From contig NC_054886.1 in assembly GCF_018320785.1 (NCBI RefSeq), forward strand, positions 33,906,110 through 33,970,109: a stretch of 64,000 nucleotides of DNA, given 5' to 3'. Position numbers and translations under genes: made by a program. The notes beneath the pieces were generated by a model. It made no database searches. It was not told where the DNA came from and was given only the letters and a program-made list of their open reading frames with translations. This document shows, one piece after another, positions 14,886-27,248 of this stretch. How positions within the stretch are numbered: the stretch's first letter is position 1; each line of letters opens with the position of its first letter. The stretch comes from Cheilinus undulatus (lineage: Eukaryota > Chordata > Actinopteri > Labriformes > Labridae).

Positions 14886-17800
14886 GTTGGGGGGTCTGAA
14901 ATATAAAAAAATTGTTTTGACCATAAAATGGCCTAAAGTGAATCAGTAAATGATGCTGAATAATTTTCAGCATGTACTATCAACATGTGTGCAGTAGAGG
15001 GTTAAAAGACTTCAATTTTGGCGCGCCGGTAGTCGAGTGGTTAAGGCACGCATCATGTACGCAGGCTAGCCGGGTTCAAATCCGGCCTGTGGCACTATTT
15101 TCTGCATGTCTCTCCCTGCTCTCTTCCCTGTTTCCAACTCTATCCACTGTCCTATCTAATGAAGGCAAAATGTGCCAAAAATAAATCTTAAAAAAAACTT
15201 CAACTTTAACTGAAAGTTGGTGGTACCTGCAGACCATTTTTTTAAACTAAACAGTCTGGGTCATTCTTCTGTCATTTTGGCCTTTACAGCCCTGATTCCA
15301 AAAAAGTTTGGACTCTTCTTCTTTTAAAAACGGTCTGTGAAGGTCGGTGAAGGGAGGAAACCAGTTGCTGGAGCTTTGGGAGAGGAATGTTGTCCCATTC
15401 ATGCCTGATGTAGGATTGTTGTGATGGATGTGGTATGTGGTTCAGCATGGTCTTGCTGACAGAGACGTTGTCTGGATGAGAGCATATGTTGCTCTAAAAC
15501 CTCTCTCAGCATTGATAGTTCCTTTTCAGATGTTAGAGCTGCCCACGCCATAGGCACTAATGCACCCCCATACCATCAGAGATGCAGGCTTTAGACCTGA
15601 GCCAGGAGAACAAGCTGGATGCTCCCTCTCCTCTTCAGTTCACAGGACATGATGTCCATGGTTTCTTAACCCTTTTGTGCCCTCTCCTCAAATTTACTAC
15701 CCTCTGGACACCTTCGAGGCAAAAATGTAGACGTACAAAAATAATTGCCATTAAATCACCGTACGTCAATTTTTTTTTTCTACTTATTTGTCATAAATCT
15801 CTTTAACAACGTCAGACCTGCTCAAATCTACCAAACATTCAATGATTTTCAAAATTTTAACACTTTAAATGCCGGTTTGATGATTTGAAATATTTTAATT
15901 TTCAAATTGATTTGATTGCATTAGTATTTTTTTGTAGTTCCAGCTTTGACATTAGGGCACCCTCTGGACACCTTCGAGGCAAAAATATACATGTTAAAAA
16001 AACTGCCATTAAATCAGCAAACGTCAATATTTTTTTCTACTTTTTTTCATAAATCTCTTTAACAACTTCAGACCTGCTCAAAACAAACAAACAAAAAACA
16101 AACAAACAAAAAAACAACAACAAAAAAAAACAATAATTCTCAGAATTTTAACCCTTTGAATGCCAGTTTGTTTTTTGAAATATTAGATTTTTTACTGCAA
16201 AAAAACACAAAAAGTGAATTATTTTCCATATAATTCATAGTAGAAAGATGGGGCTCTGGGGGTGATAGGAGTCCTGGATGGGTCAAAGATTAACAACTAA
16301 ATTGATTTTATTGCATTAATATGTTTTTACATAATGTCAGAAATACCCTCCTGACATCTTTGAGGCAAAAATGCCCCCATTTACTTCCATTAAAACCAAG
16401 TTTTTTTAATCTCACTGTCATTGCAGTATAAAATCATGCATTCTTTAATGTCAGCATTTCAATGTGAAGAAGTCTAGTGAAATTTGACATTTTTACCGTA
16501 TTCCACCAGACTCAACCATTTACTCATTGTAAGACCATGCACCAAATTCTTATATTTTTGTCCGTTTTATTATGGAGAGTTTTTCTGAGAATTATTGAAT
16601 GTTTGGTAGTTTTGAGCAGTTCTGAAGTTGTTAAAGATTTATGAAAAAAAGTTGAAAAAAATATCGATGTATGCTGATTTAATAGCAGTTTTTTGTACGT
16701 GTACATTTTTGCCTCGAAGGTGTCCAGAGGCAGCTGCCCTTAAGGACCCCAACTATTATGAGCATCCAACATCGACCTCCAGCCTTACTTCATGCACACA
16801 GAAAAATCTCCAGATTCTCTGAATCGTTTAATGATATTATGGACCGTAGCTGGCAGGATATAACTTACCCCAACTTTATGCAGAGGTACAGTGCTGAACA
16901 AATGTATTAGACCACCTGTCATATTTGTCTCAGAGACCATCCAGCATCAAGAAGTGCTTTAATGCGGACTCTTTCATTTTCAGTCAGCTCTCCACATTTT
17001 ACCATTTTGAACAGGAATGAGGAATTTCAAACTGAATTCACCCAAATTTGAGCCGGCTCACTGGGCTTCTCTGAGAAGTCAGAAATGAATCAACATAACA
17101 CTCAACCACTAAAACTCATTTATCTGTTCAGGAATGCAAGTAAATAACTATAATTTGACATATTAATCAAGAAATATTAATGTGCTTTACTATTTTTCAG
17201 TTTTTTGTGCATCAGTAAATTTGAAAATTCATGGATAACAATAATAATTCTATTATAGCATTAAAAATATCATTTGGGTTAAAGAGCTTCTACATATTGG
17301 TGTATTAACCATTGCAGAAACATAAAAAAAAAGATTTTGCTAATTACCAATTATGTTAATTTAGGGCAGCTGTGGCGTAAACCTTACTTTGTTTAGGTTT
17401 AGGGTGGTCTAATTAATTTGTTAAGCACTGTACATTTTTCTGAAATTGTTTCACATTTTTTAAAAGCAGCTTTTGGCAGATTGGAGAACCTCTGGTAAAG
17501 CCTACCTTTTATACCCAGTCATGCTAATGAACTGCTGACAGTCAGTCTTTTCAGTAGCAGCATTCTCACCAGTAAAACTTCCTTTTCCAGCCTTTTGCTA
17601 TCAAATTTATCATGTGTTAGTATTTCTCCATTAATTGGGAACATTTCTCAGTTTCAACATCTTATATATCATGTTTGATCTTTAGTAAACGATGGGTTAT
17701 GAGGTTGCAAATCTTTGCATTCTATTTGTTACTGACATTTTATGCAGCACCCCAACTTTTTTGGTGTTCAGGTAGTAGGTTCAGGACTACGCAGACCTAC

Positions 17801-20800
17801 TGAGTATGCTCTGCCTTGGCTAGGACTCAGAAGTATAATTCAGGTGCATCAGTGTAAATTCAGAAGAACTGAGGAGACACATTTACCTGATTCTCCTCTT
17901 AGTCAACTCCTTGAAGGGTTCCACAGATCCAGTCCCAACCAGATAGACCTCTTGCACAACGATGGGTGTGTTTGAGTATGCCACATCAGCGAGAACAGCT
18001 GAAGCTAAGGCTCTGTCTGTTGAAACTGGACCCTGGAGGCTCAAAGTGACATGACCTAGTGGCCATATACCTGCTAGAGCCCCAGACTCGTACCTAAGGA
18101 GGGAAATACACAGTGTTTAAACTCTGCCACCAGGGGGCTCTCAATCCAAACAATAACAAAATATGAGCCAAGTAGTCATGTAAGAAAATGTTTTGCTGAT
18201 TTGATGTGGGGAAACTCGACTGCGCCCCATGCTATTTTGACTTTGAGCTTTCAGCAGATACAACACTGTCAACTCCCCACCTTTTAAGGTTATTGGCATG
18301 TAGAGTGAGCTCCTCCAGCTCTGTGACCCCTGACAGATCTCCTCTCTTTATCTCCAGCAGAGCAGGACCTCCAAAAGCCAGCCTCCTCAGTCTGACCAGG
18401 CTCTGAAACACGGGGGGAGACCCCAGACAGCTGGAGAAGAGGAAGTGAGAGAAGCAACACCCATAGGCATGAAACATTTCAACACTTTGATATGTAAAGA
18501 GGCTTCTGCTCAATCTTTTCTATGAAATTTGGACTCCTTACCTGTAGGGGTTGTTGAGCAGGTTGAGCTGCTGCAGAGCACTGAGCTTGTTGAACCATTC
18601 ATGGTTGAGAGCAGTCAGGTTATTATCAGACAGATCCAGATTCTCCAGACTCCAAAGAGAATCAAACGCTGATGGATGGATCACAGCTAGACTGTTACCT
18701 GAAAGAGCATTATCTATGTTTAATATTATCCTGGAGTGTCATTAAAACCAACCTGATGTCAGAGAAAAACACAAAATCTGCAATCTGCAGATAAAAGCGA
18801 GCGATGCAATGTAAAGCAAGGCGATGGGGTGCAGTGATTGCCCCTTTACTCTGTTCTTAACCCTTGTGCCCTCCTCGGGCATTTTTGGCCATTTTTCTCA
18901 ACTCTGTTTTTGTTAAAAATTTGTAATTATTTAGTCAGTTTTACAGCTTGTGGCATCAATTTTTACAGGAAATTTTCTGTCTAATTAAATTTTTTGAAAT
19001 CCAACATGTTTGACTCTTAAACGTCATTCAGACTCGCTCAATGAATTTTGTACCCTCTGGACACCTTCGAGGCAAAAATGTACACGTACAAAAAACTGCT
19101 ATTAAATCAGCACACATCATTATTGTTTTCTTCTTTCTTTCATTAATCTCTTAAACAACTTTAGACCTGCTCAAAACTACCAAACATTCAGTCATTTTCA
19201 AGATTTTACCCCCTTTTAATGCCAGTTTGATTATTAGAAATATGTCATTTTTTACTACAAAAAACACAAAAAGTGAATTATTTTCCATAAAATTAATAGT
19301 AGAAAGATGGGGCTTTGGTGCTGATGAGAGTCTTGGATGGGTCAAAGATTAGCAACAAAACTGATTTTATTGCATTTGTATTTTTTATGCAGTGCCAGCT
19401 TTAACATTAGGGCACCCTCTGGACACCTTCGAGGCAAAAATGTACATGTTAAAAAAACTGCTATTAAATCAGCATACATCAGAATTTTTTTCAGCTTTTT
19501 TTTCATAAATCTCTTTATCACATTCAGACTTGCTCAAAACTACCAAACATTAAATAATTCTCAGAATTTTAACCCTTTTAAACTCACACAAAACTCTCCA
19601 TAATATAACAGGCAAAATACAAGAATTTGGTGCATGGTCCTACAATGAGTAAATGGTTGAATCTGGTGGAATACGGTTAAACTGTCAAATTTCACTAGAC
19701 TTTTTCACATTGAAATGCTGACATTAAAGAATGCATGATTTTATACTGCAATGACAGTGAGATTAAAAAACCTGGTTTTAATGGAAGTCAATGGAGGCAT
19801 TTTGCCTCGAAGATGTCAAGAGGGTATTTCTGACATTACGTAAAAAAACATAAATGCAATCAAATCAATTTTGTTGCTAATCTTTGACCCATCCAAGACT
19901 CTTATCACCCCCAAAGCCCCATCTTTCTACTATGTATTATATGGAAAATAATTCACTTTTTCTGGGGTTTTTTTTCAGTAAAAAAAAAATAAAAAAAATA
20001 AAAAAACAAACTGGCATTAAAAGGGTTAAAATTCTGAGAATTATTGAAACTTTTTTGTGGTTTTGAGCAGGTCTGAAGTTGTTAAAAAGATTTATGAAAA
20101 AAAAAGTTGAAAAAAATATTGATCTATGCTGATTTAATTGCATTTTTTTTTTTTTTTGTGCGTGTACATTTTTTGCCTTGAAGGTGTCCAGAGGGTAGTA
20201 AATTTGAGGAGGGCACAAGGGTAATTTCCTCTCTGATGCTGAGATGGATGATGAACAAGGAAAACAGGAGATGATAAGGCACCAGAAGTTTCAAAAAGAG
20301 AATTTCTCCTAACTTTCTTTCTCTGTCCTTACTCAGAGGAGCTTGTTTTACAAAGTGGAAGGTTGCACATTTATGATAGACATTTATGAATATTGTGACT
20401 CTGACTTTTTAAAACCAGGCGACACTAAAGATTATCAGTACAAAGCCACACACTTCTTCAATCAGTAGGATATTTTAACTTTGTGTTGTGGACTAGCTCG
20501 TGTCTGTAGTCATGAATTTCAGCTCACATATCAATTATTTACAGAATGCTTTAAATCCAGTCATTATTACCGTGTAGACTCAAGGCTCTCAGCTTGCTGT
20601 GGCCAGTCAGATCATCATCAGTCACCTCAGTGATGTTGTTGAAGGAGAGATCAAGAGTCAAGGCGTGGTCTGAAACCACAGGAACATGGACAAATCCACT
20701 GTAGGAGCAGTTACAGAAGAACTGTTGGTCACAACGTTCACAAGACCATCTCTCTCCATCAGTGTCTGACCTCTGAACCCAGCAGAGTGAGAGAAGGAGG

Positions 20801-20838
20801 ACGAAAAGGGGGAAATAACTGTGTGTTCGCTGCCCCAT
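7651..20838 (-). CDS. tlr2: Toll-like receptor 2, 11 coding exons
   Basis: Membrane receptor for microbial lipoproteins that signals through MyD88-type adaptors. Coding exons in transcript order, all with GT-AG junctions and matching phase, are 20838-20571, 18698-18542, 18430-18281, 18093-17887, 12955-12833, 12647-12497, 10548-10384, 9151-8972, 8887-8747, 8668-8163 and 8065-7651. They total 2463 nt, or 820 residues plus stop; human TLR2 has 784. Visible parts are a hydrophobic signal peptide ([20 protein letters not shown]), leucine-rich repeats such as [14 protein letters not shown], a C-terminal cysteine cap (FVCSCDFV), a transmembrane segment at about residues 597-621, and a TIR domain from about 657. 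The TIR domain has box 1 [11 protein letters not shown], box 2 [12 protein letters not shown] and box 3 FW. The LRR stretch [12 protein letters not shown] and the TIR resemble TLR2 rather than other TLRs. The start sits 1 nt inside an exon after a TTTGCAG acceptor; no 5' noncoding exon was placed. The protein ends in an acidic VEEEDDD tail. No frame break was seen. Many coding exons is the known fish tlr2 pattern, unlike the single coding exon of mammals. Confidence 0.93.
9405..10020. repeat. GGCAAAAATGGG-type diverged array in a tlr2 intron
   Basis: This is a strand-biased A/G-rich run of units near GTGGCAAAAATGGGTCAAAA with irregular spacing, between exons 7 and 8 of tlr2. No clear transposon ends were seen around this copy. 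Open frames across it are products of the composition. Confidence 0.7.
10744..12062. mobile_element. hAT-type element carrying a GGCAAAAAT array, in tlr2 intron
   Basis: The terminal inverted repeats are CAGTGTTACTCAACC and GGTTGAGTATCACTG. They are flanked by GGTTTACC/GGTTAACC, an 8-bp near-perfect target duplication. The inside is mostly an array of GTGGCAAAAATGGGTGAAAAG-like units (about 10825-11830), followed by AAAAGAGCCACATGTGGC. It lies between coding exons 6 and 7 and has no transposase. Confidence 0.8.
13243..13615 (+). mobile_element. tRNA-derived SINE of the V-SINE type
   Basis: The head is GGTGGAGCAGCGGTTAGAGC with a degenerate B box. The conserved core is AGTTTGCATGTTCTCCCC, GCGTGGGTTCTCTCTGGGTA and CTCCGGCTTCTTCCCACC. 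The tail TGGGATAGGCTCCAGC ends in GGATGGATGG. It lies in the intron between tlr2 coding exons 4 and 5. A second copy is at 56028-56305. Confidence 0.75.
14068..14460 (-). repeat. Dispersed repeat, family not recognised (related to 62880-63100)
   Basis: The reverse complement contains AGCTTTATGCTATAAAGGAG, a stretch reading GCTGGCCATCAG...GGGCATATGAC, and GTCCTGTATGAACTAATGCT. All three also occur in order at 62890-63010. It is an interspersed element in a tlr2 intron; its ends were not defined. Confidence 0.55.
14828..14883. repeat. (TA)n microsatellite
   Basis: A nearly pure TA run of about 55 nt in a tlr2 intron; likely polymorphic. Confidence 0.95.
15020..15196 (+). mobile_element. tRNA-derived SINE with target-site duplication
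   Basis: The tRNA-like head has A box TAGTCGAGTGGTTAAGG and B box GGGTTCAAATCC. It is followed by the body CTGCATGTCTCTCCCTGC and the tail GCCAAAAATAAATCTTAAAA. It is flanked by ACTTCAATTTT and ACTTCAACTTT, a target duplication. The cloverleaf is imperfect and the tail is SINE-like, so it is not a working tRNA gene. Confidence 0.85.
15667..16742. mobile_element. piggyBac-like non-autonomous element, copy 1
   Basis: It starts TTAACCCTTTTGTGCCCTCC and ends at CTGCCCTTAA. Internal blocks CTCTGGACACCTTCGAGGCA occur twice forward and once inverted near the right end. The TTAA sites suggest piggyBac. The right terminus is degenerate. Confidence 0.45.
16889..17430 (-). mobile_element. Tc1/mariner-like MITE with transposase N-terminus, copy 1
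   Basis: The terminal repeats are CAGTGCTGAACAAATGTATT and AATTTGTTAAGCACTG, each next to a TA. On the minus strand a short reading starts [11 protein letters not shown] near 17010, resembling the first helix-turn-helix of a Tc1-like transposase. The rest of the transposase is missing. Confidence 0.65.
18861..20222. mobile_element. piggyBac-like non-autonomous element, copy 2
   Basis: It begins after TTAA with CCCTTGTGCCCTCCTC and ends GAGGGCACAAGGG, an inverted match. Inside are repeated GGACACCTTCGAGGCAAAAA blocks and an inverted half, so the element folds on itself. It lies in the tlr2 intron between coding exons 1 and 2. Related to 15667-16742. Confidence 0.5.
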
Positions 20839-20839
20839 A

Positions 20840-23130
20840 CTGCAAAGGAAAAAGACATTTTTACAGGAGAAGAGATAGAACATTGCACAGTTTTCCAAAT
20901 CGGATGCATGTGTGGAGACGAACATCTGAATCTACTAAATGTAGACTTTTCTGCCTGTTTGTTTGAAGTTACCTGTTGTATTAATGTAACATTTGCAGTA
21001 TGATAGGGTTCTCATTGATTAGTGCTAGAAAGACAGATGACAGAGTAATGTCAATTATCAGATGAAAAATGCAACTGAAAAATGTATACTGCTTAATTGC
21101 AATCTGATGCTAATACCAGCTAAAGTAGCTTTGGAACCTCGACTGTTCCATGTGAAAATTCTCAGTTTTTAACCCTTTTTTGATACCATTCAGAAGCTCG
21201 TCCTTTCTGATTATCTTCTTATTATTATCTTAGGATCTACCAGTAATGTAATATTTCTCAAGTCAATGACATATGCCATGAGATTGGCTTCACCATATGA
21301 TGATAGATATCTCCTTAGTAGTCATACTGCAACAGTGACAACTTTTTCCTGCTCACCTGGTTCACCTTAGAGCTTTTGATACCTAATTATATTTTAGAAA
21401 AAAATAGTATCATTTTTATTTTCATCATTTTTCTTCATCTATAGTCAATAAAGATAGCAGATATATTAGATAAGATCATTAATGGGGTTAAAAGAAGCTA
21501 GTTCAAGCCATTACTTTTTATTCCCATAATAAACTCAGTAAGATACTTGTCAACTTCATACGGTAATGTCTTTTTTATTTTACAAAAACAAAAACAAAGA
21601 AAACAACAACAAGAAAAAAAAAATCATTTTATTTTATTCTGCTTATACGTTAATATGCCATATTATCTATAGGGTGAAATAACTAATTTCTTTATAGACA
21701 TTGGTTTTGTACAGTCAATATTAAAGATTAAGTTAGAAAATCATGAAATTCAGAGGTAAAATACTTCAGAAAATATGTATAATTACATATTTAAAGAATG
21801 AAACAATACATTTTACTATCACATATTACTGAAAACTAGTATTAGACTAGAGAAGTTGCATTTTCTTGCAGTAAATGCGTTGAAATGCTGAGGCTGAGGG
21901 CGGAAAATGAGAAAATGTGAAATATAGTTGCTAAAAGCAGTGAAAATAAGAAGGCATAATTAATGGTTGAAATTGTTAAACTTGTGAAGAGCCATGGTGA
22001 TGGAGCATCAAGTAGCTTTAAATGGCATTCAATTGCCGAAAATACATAAAAATAGCTTAAAATAGCTATAAATAGCATCAAAGCTAAAGAGCACAATAGC
22101 AAATTTGTGGAAAATGTAAAGAATTACAGATAAGCACATTGTTATTTTATCATGTGAAGATGATAGCTTTAAAATTGCTAAATTAAAGCCACATGTATGT
22201 TATAATTATGGAGAATGTTAAAGCATGACTGTGTTTGTATGTGTGTGTAGGACTCCTAGGTTGCTATGGTAACGAATGCCTCCATGACATCACAGCTGAG
22301 ATAAAAGCTAATTAGTCACACCAGTTAGTTTCAGTTAAAGTGGGCTCAGAAAACGGGGTTGAGAGGTCAGAACATGCACTCAAACAACATCAATTTCGAT
22401 GTACTTGTAAAACCTAGCAGAAACCAAAGGTATCGTGAGAATCAGCAGAAGCTGACGAACACGGTGAAATGTTTTTTTCATGTCTGAGAAGCGAAAAATC
22501 ATGCTACAAGCGTGATCTAAAAAAGTGTCTCTTTCTGAGTCTGAAGACCAAAGTCACAGAATCCATAACATTGCAGCAGATGAAGAAGATTTCGCCGTTC
22601 TTGGGACAGTCTGTCCTCTCACGCCAAAACTGTGCATGACGTGGCTTTGGTTCTTAGTTTGACAGTAGCAGGACAAGATTTCCTCTATTCTGATGCCCTT
22701 TTATGTCTGTGGAGTGAAGTTTGTGGATGTTATGGATGTTTGTTCTTGAGATTTCTTCTGTGTCATCAGCAGGCTGCTGCACTCTGACTGATGATGTCAC
22801 GCACTCTGAAGTTTGACTTTTTTGTGTAAAACCCCAAAACTTTGTGTTGCTTAAACTGAGAAATCTCAAAAACTTTAGAAGATAACTAAAGGCTGAATAC
22901 ATGTTAAATAGCTGAAGAGTTTGTCTACGTTTTAAAGCAAAAATGAAGTCTGTATGTGGAAGTATGCAGAATCTGTAGAATCTCAAAGTTGAAGCAGTTT
23001 TAGGCAGAACTGCAGAAATCTTCCATTCATTCAAAAAATGTGAAAAATGTTAAATATTGTAAAAAGTAAAAGGGTTAGAAATGTGAAAAATACAAGCACA
23101 CTTCTCCTGAACATGCTGAACATGATAAAA
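20840..23130. other. Upstream flank of tlr2, no gene recognised
   Basis: AT-rich DNA with short open frames of no recognisable similarity and a TAGCT-rich patch at about 21840-22110. A noncoding tlr2 first exon may lie here or further out, but I could not identify one with confidence. Confidence 0.4.
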
Positions 23131-23174
23131 GTTGAACCATGAAAATCAGACAAACTGTGGAGATGTATGGAAGA

Positions 23175-24112
23175 ATACACCTACATCGTTTGGTCTAAAC
23201 TTTCGTACTTTTCTGTTTGGTCCGAACCAAAATGATAGGTGTGAAACCTGCCCTGGACTGTGGTCTGGACCAAACAGCTGGACCTTGGTCCGACCAAAAG
23301 AGGTGGTCTTGGTCTGGACCAAATGGAACCATGGTCTGGTTGATGCCCAGTGTGAAAGCATTATTTTGAAAGGTTCGGACCTTCGTATCAATGACAGGAA
23401 ATTACGACATGACTACCGGCAAAGGAAATCCATCACCAAAACAAAATGAGCCACGGAAGAGCACACAACAATCTCACGCTACTGAAATTAGCCAGCAGCC
23501 TGGACAGGGTGGGCTAACAGTAGCTGCTTTACGTTACGCGAGGAGTAGAAGCGTCCATTATTATGTTAAATGGAAATTGTCCAAGCACGGAAAATTTCAT
23601 AAAATTGTAGATAAAGTTATACCTCACTATTGACAGCTCATCTTTTCAAGAGTTTTACAACACATACCTTCTCTCCTGAGTCGGTGTTGCAGTGACTCGC
23701 AGGATTGCGTACTTTCTTCTCCTTTCCTGTCGACGATGATAAAGTTGTCATCTAATGATAAAACTCATAAGATGAACTCAGACTAACCTTATTTACAGTT
23801 GTCACTTTTGGTAGTAGAAAATCAACAATAATATGGTGGTAGGAATAACGATTTCATTCATTGTTCAGAATATTAAAGACTCACGTTATTCAACGTGTTG
23901 ACATGAGACGCCTGCTGGCTGAATGACCAATCATTGTAAACTACAGAGACACTCAAACCACGTAGTTGATGACGATATCATGTAGGTTCGTCATGTAAAG
24001 TCTGTTAATCCGTTTGCAATAATGACAATGTGAAACCCAAACAGACCGAACCAAATACAGTGTAACAAAAACACAGACCTTGGTCCGGACTATCAGGTAT
24101 GAAAACACCCTA
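23175..24112. mobile_element. Probable DNA-transposon derivative with GTGTGAAA-type ends
   Basis: The region is rich in TTTGGTCCGAACC and TTGGTCCGGACT motifs in inverted order, and the right end reads GTATGAAAACACCC, a pattern common in fish Harbinger-like MITEs. The ends are degenerate and no clear target duplication was seen. Confidence 0.4.
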
Positions 24113-24171
24113 AGAAGAAGCAGAAGAAGAACAAGAAAGGTTAGAAAAGAACAATATGTTTAAATGCCTCA

Positions 24172-24173
24172 GC

Positions 24174-24206
<33 letters not shown>

Positions 24207-24242
24207 GGATAGACAGACAGACAGACGAACAGATGGATAGAT
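24172..24242. repeat. GATA/GACA tetranucleotide microsatellite
   Basis: Mixed GATA, GACA and related units over about 70 nt. Confidence 0.9.
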
Positions 24243-24930
24243 ATTTTTTTCTTACTTGGTTGTTGTGGAGTTGCTTCTAGATTCAGAGAAGAAAACATTT
24301 AGTAATATCTTAAGACGTTCATGACTAAAGTCCATTTCTGTCTTTGAAGGAATTTAAACACAGAAAGTCTTTACATCCTCGAACGAGTGAGAGAAAGAGG
24401 TAGTGAGAATGTAACTTTACTCTTGAGAGGAAATCTGTCCAACTTCCCTGAGTGACAGGCTCAAACCCTTCCCCCTCTATGCACCTGTATGTGGGGTTAT
24501 ATACGTAGACACCACACAGATAAATGGGTGAGAGAAAATAAATGCAAGAGTTCACGTGTCACCAAGAAACACTTATTCTTAAATAATTTCATTTATGCAA
24601 CACTAATTCTGTCAAAGCCTCCCCTTTTTTTCTAAGAAGATTACGAGAGTTTCACTTGTTTGGGATGACTGTGAGATCAGTTTACATTCATTCAACTTTT
24701 ATTTATAGAATCTATCTATAGACGATAGCTAGCTAGCTAGTTAGCCTCAAAAACCAAGCTGCCACCATTAAAAGGGACTGTTTAAAAATATTTTTTTTAA
24801 ATGTTCATTTTTTGATTGAAAGAATTTCTATATATTTATGAAAAATATCTTTTTTCAATTAATGTTTTTACTTTGAGTGAAAAACCTTTAATTTCAACCT
24901 CTCATTTGTAAAGTTGTACATATATATATT

Positions 24931-26050
24931 AGGGCTGTCAATAGATTAAAATTTTTAATCGCGATTAATCTCACAAATTCCATAGTTAACTCGCGATTAA
25001 TCACAAATTAATCGCACTTTTTTGTCTATTCTAAATGTACCTTACAGTACTATTTCTCAAGGTTTAAATACCCTTATCAACACAGGTGGACAAAAATGCT
25101 TTCTTTATGCAAATGTTTGTTCATGTCAACATCCCAAAACAACAACAGATAAAGTCCAGAAAATTCTCTAGTCTGAGCTCAAAGATACTGAACGCTGCAA
25201 AAATATGCTGAGAGCATAACATGGTAAACTAAAGCCACAACAGATGGAGATACTGACCTTAATGTAACATTACTGAATAATACCACAATGTAGAGTCAAA
25301 CTTTAGACTTCTAGAAGTTAACTCCTCTGTTCTCAGCAGCTGAACACCAAACAACAGATTTCATCATCACACATGGACATAAAGAAGTCAAGTCTCTGCT
25401 GAGAGCTCAGCAGTAAGGCACAGACACATCTAATGGTGTTTCACTGTTCTGATGTGAGTAAGGTGGACACATCTGCCCTGCTCAAGAGAAAAAGCAAGTC
25501 ATTACTTAAAAAATGTCTGCTATTATTTCTCATATTTTTACTTTCAAACTAAAAAATTTAGTCCAAATGTAAAATAAATGCTGACAGTAAGAAATGACTG
25601 AGAAATTTTAAGGTGTAGTAAGAGGACTTAACCATCTCTTCATTCTTCAGATCATAGAAGAGCTACAGATTTAATCTAAAATCATTTTTTTCTTCCTAAA
25701 TAAAGGAGAGCCACAGTCTAATAATGCTTTCAGCTTCTATTCTGATACTCTACAGAGCTCATTCACTAACCTCTGCTCTCCTGTCACACACCAGCCTCTG
25801 CTGCTCTGTCTCCTCCTCCTCCTCATGATGCAGCTGTACATTCACCAGCATCAGACAATCTCCTACAGCGACTGCAGAGTCTTTGACAGTTTTGCAGCAT
25901 CTTGATTGACTGTTATTTAAATTTGGCGTTTATTCACAGTTCCAGTCGATCGTTTTAGTAAGTTTCGTTTTTTTTCTGAATACTTTTACTTTCAAGCAGG
26001 AGCTGCGTGGGGATGAGAGCGGACCTTTAGGAGACGTGATCAGACCAGTC
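24931..26050. mobile_element. hAT-like element end with ATCGCGATTAATC motif; extent uncertain
   Basis: It opens AGGGCTGTCAATAGATT and continues with AATCGCGATTAATCTCA and AACTCGCGATTAATCACA, a start seen in many fish hAT-type elements. A related, more diverged piece is at about 33960-34435. The right end was not found, so the end given is only where the composition changes. Confidence 0.4.
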
Positions 26051-26440
26051 AACAGTCAATAGCGCAGCTGTGGTGCCGGTTCATGGCAGATATAATAGCC
26101 TGAATAAAAGAATAAATCAGACTGGCCCAAAAGTGCGTCGGCACACCGGGAAATGCCTGGTATGCCAAATTGCGAGTCCATCCCTGCAGAGTTGTCTGAG
26201 TGTCTCCATTGTAAACAAATCCAGCATGACCAGGGGGGCAGCTCTCTGCATTAGTGGTGTGCATGGCCAGTGAGTGGTGCACGCTATATAAGACTCTACG
26301 AACTTTCTGTAACTCCGTTCATGTCGACAGTAGGAGAAAATAACTTCAGTCTTATCTGACATGATCTGAAAGCTGAACCTGTCATTCAGAAGTCTCTGTC
26401 CTTTATTCATTTCTGCTCGCTTGTACCGCATCACTACGGC

Positions 26441-26991
26441 ACAGCTTCCTGGTCTGGCAAATGTATTAGACCAACCTAACCCTAACCAAAATAAGGTTTA
26501 TGCCACAGCTGCCCTAAATTAACAGCATTTGTAATTACCAAAATCATTTTTATGTTTCTGCAATGGTTAATACACCAATATGTAGAAGCTCTTTAACCCA
26601 AATTATATTTTTAATGCTGAAATATAATTATTGTTGTTATCCATGAATTTTCAAATTTACTGATTCACAAAAAACCCCTGAAAAAATAGTAAAGCACATT
26701 AATATTTCTTGATTAATATGTCAAATTATAGTTATTTACTTGCATTCCTGAACAGAAAAATGAGTTTTAGTGGTTGAATGTTATGCTTGATTCATTTCTG
26801 ACTTCTCAGAGAAGCCCAGTGAGCCGGCTCAAATTTGGGTGAATTCAGTTTGAAATTCCTCATTCCTGTTCAAAATGGTAAAACGTGGAGAGCTGACTGA
26901 AAATGAAAGAGTACACATTAAAGCACTTCATGATGCTGGATGGTCTTTGAGACAAACATGATAGGTGGTCCAATACATTTGTTCAGCACTG
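26441..26991 (+). mobile_element. Tc1/mariner-like MITE with transposase N-terminus, copy 2
   Basis: It is inverted relative to 16889-17430 and ends CATTTGTTCAGCACTGTA. At about 26876 an ATG opens [18 protein letters not shown], then [11 protein letters not shown], a helix-turn-helix-like start. The reading stops soon after. The left terminal repeat is diverged. Confidence 0.65.
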
Positions 26992-27248
26992 TACATCTAT
27001 TTTTATAGGTTACAACTGGTTTGGAAAAAGTCAAAATAGCTAAAATTTAGTTTATGTTATAATACTCTCCTGAGAAGTCATGAACAAACTCTTGGGTATC
27101 TATTCTGCAAATTTGTGTTTTGTTTGTTTTTTTTTTACTCAGTAAAGATGTTTCAATTTTTTTTGTCTTGTTATGACTGTTTTTGGCCAATGGGACATTA
27201 TTTAAATGTAAAAGGATTTTCCAGTAGTTTTGAAGTTGGGTTGTCTAA

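Larger units (their letters stand above)
15285..17765. mobile_element. Composite MITE (Kolobok/Tc1-like ends) with nested insertions
   Basis: The left end ATTCCAAAAAAGTTTGGA and right end CCCCAACTTTTTTGGTGTTC are loosely inverted. The right part, reversed, shares GATGTTGAAACTGAGA with the copy at 29665-29990; the left part shares GGGAGAGGAATGTTGTCCCA. It is interrupted by a piggyBac-like element and a Tc1-like MITE. The family name is uncertain. Confidence 0.5.

Noticed and set aside
15020-15092. A tRNA gene (A and B boxes visible)
   Set aside because: Followed by a SINE body, tail and target duplications; the acceptor stem does not pair well. Called as a SINE instead.
23132-23633. Two overlapping plus-strand frames as a possible gene
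   Set aside because: They lie in a transposon-like region with repeated GGTCCGGACC motifs and show no recognisable domain.
26049-26434. Overlapping open frames near a TATATAAG motif as a small gene or promoter
   Set aside because: Frames on both strands overlap without domain similarity, and the surroundings are repeats. Not supported.
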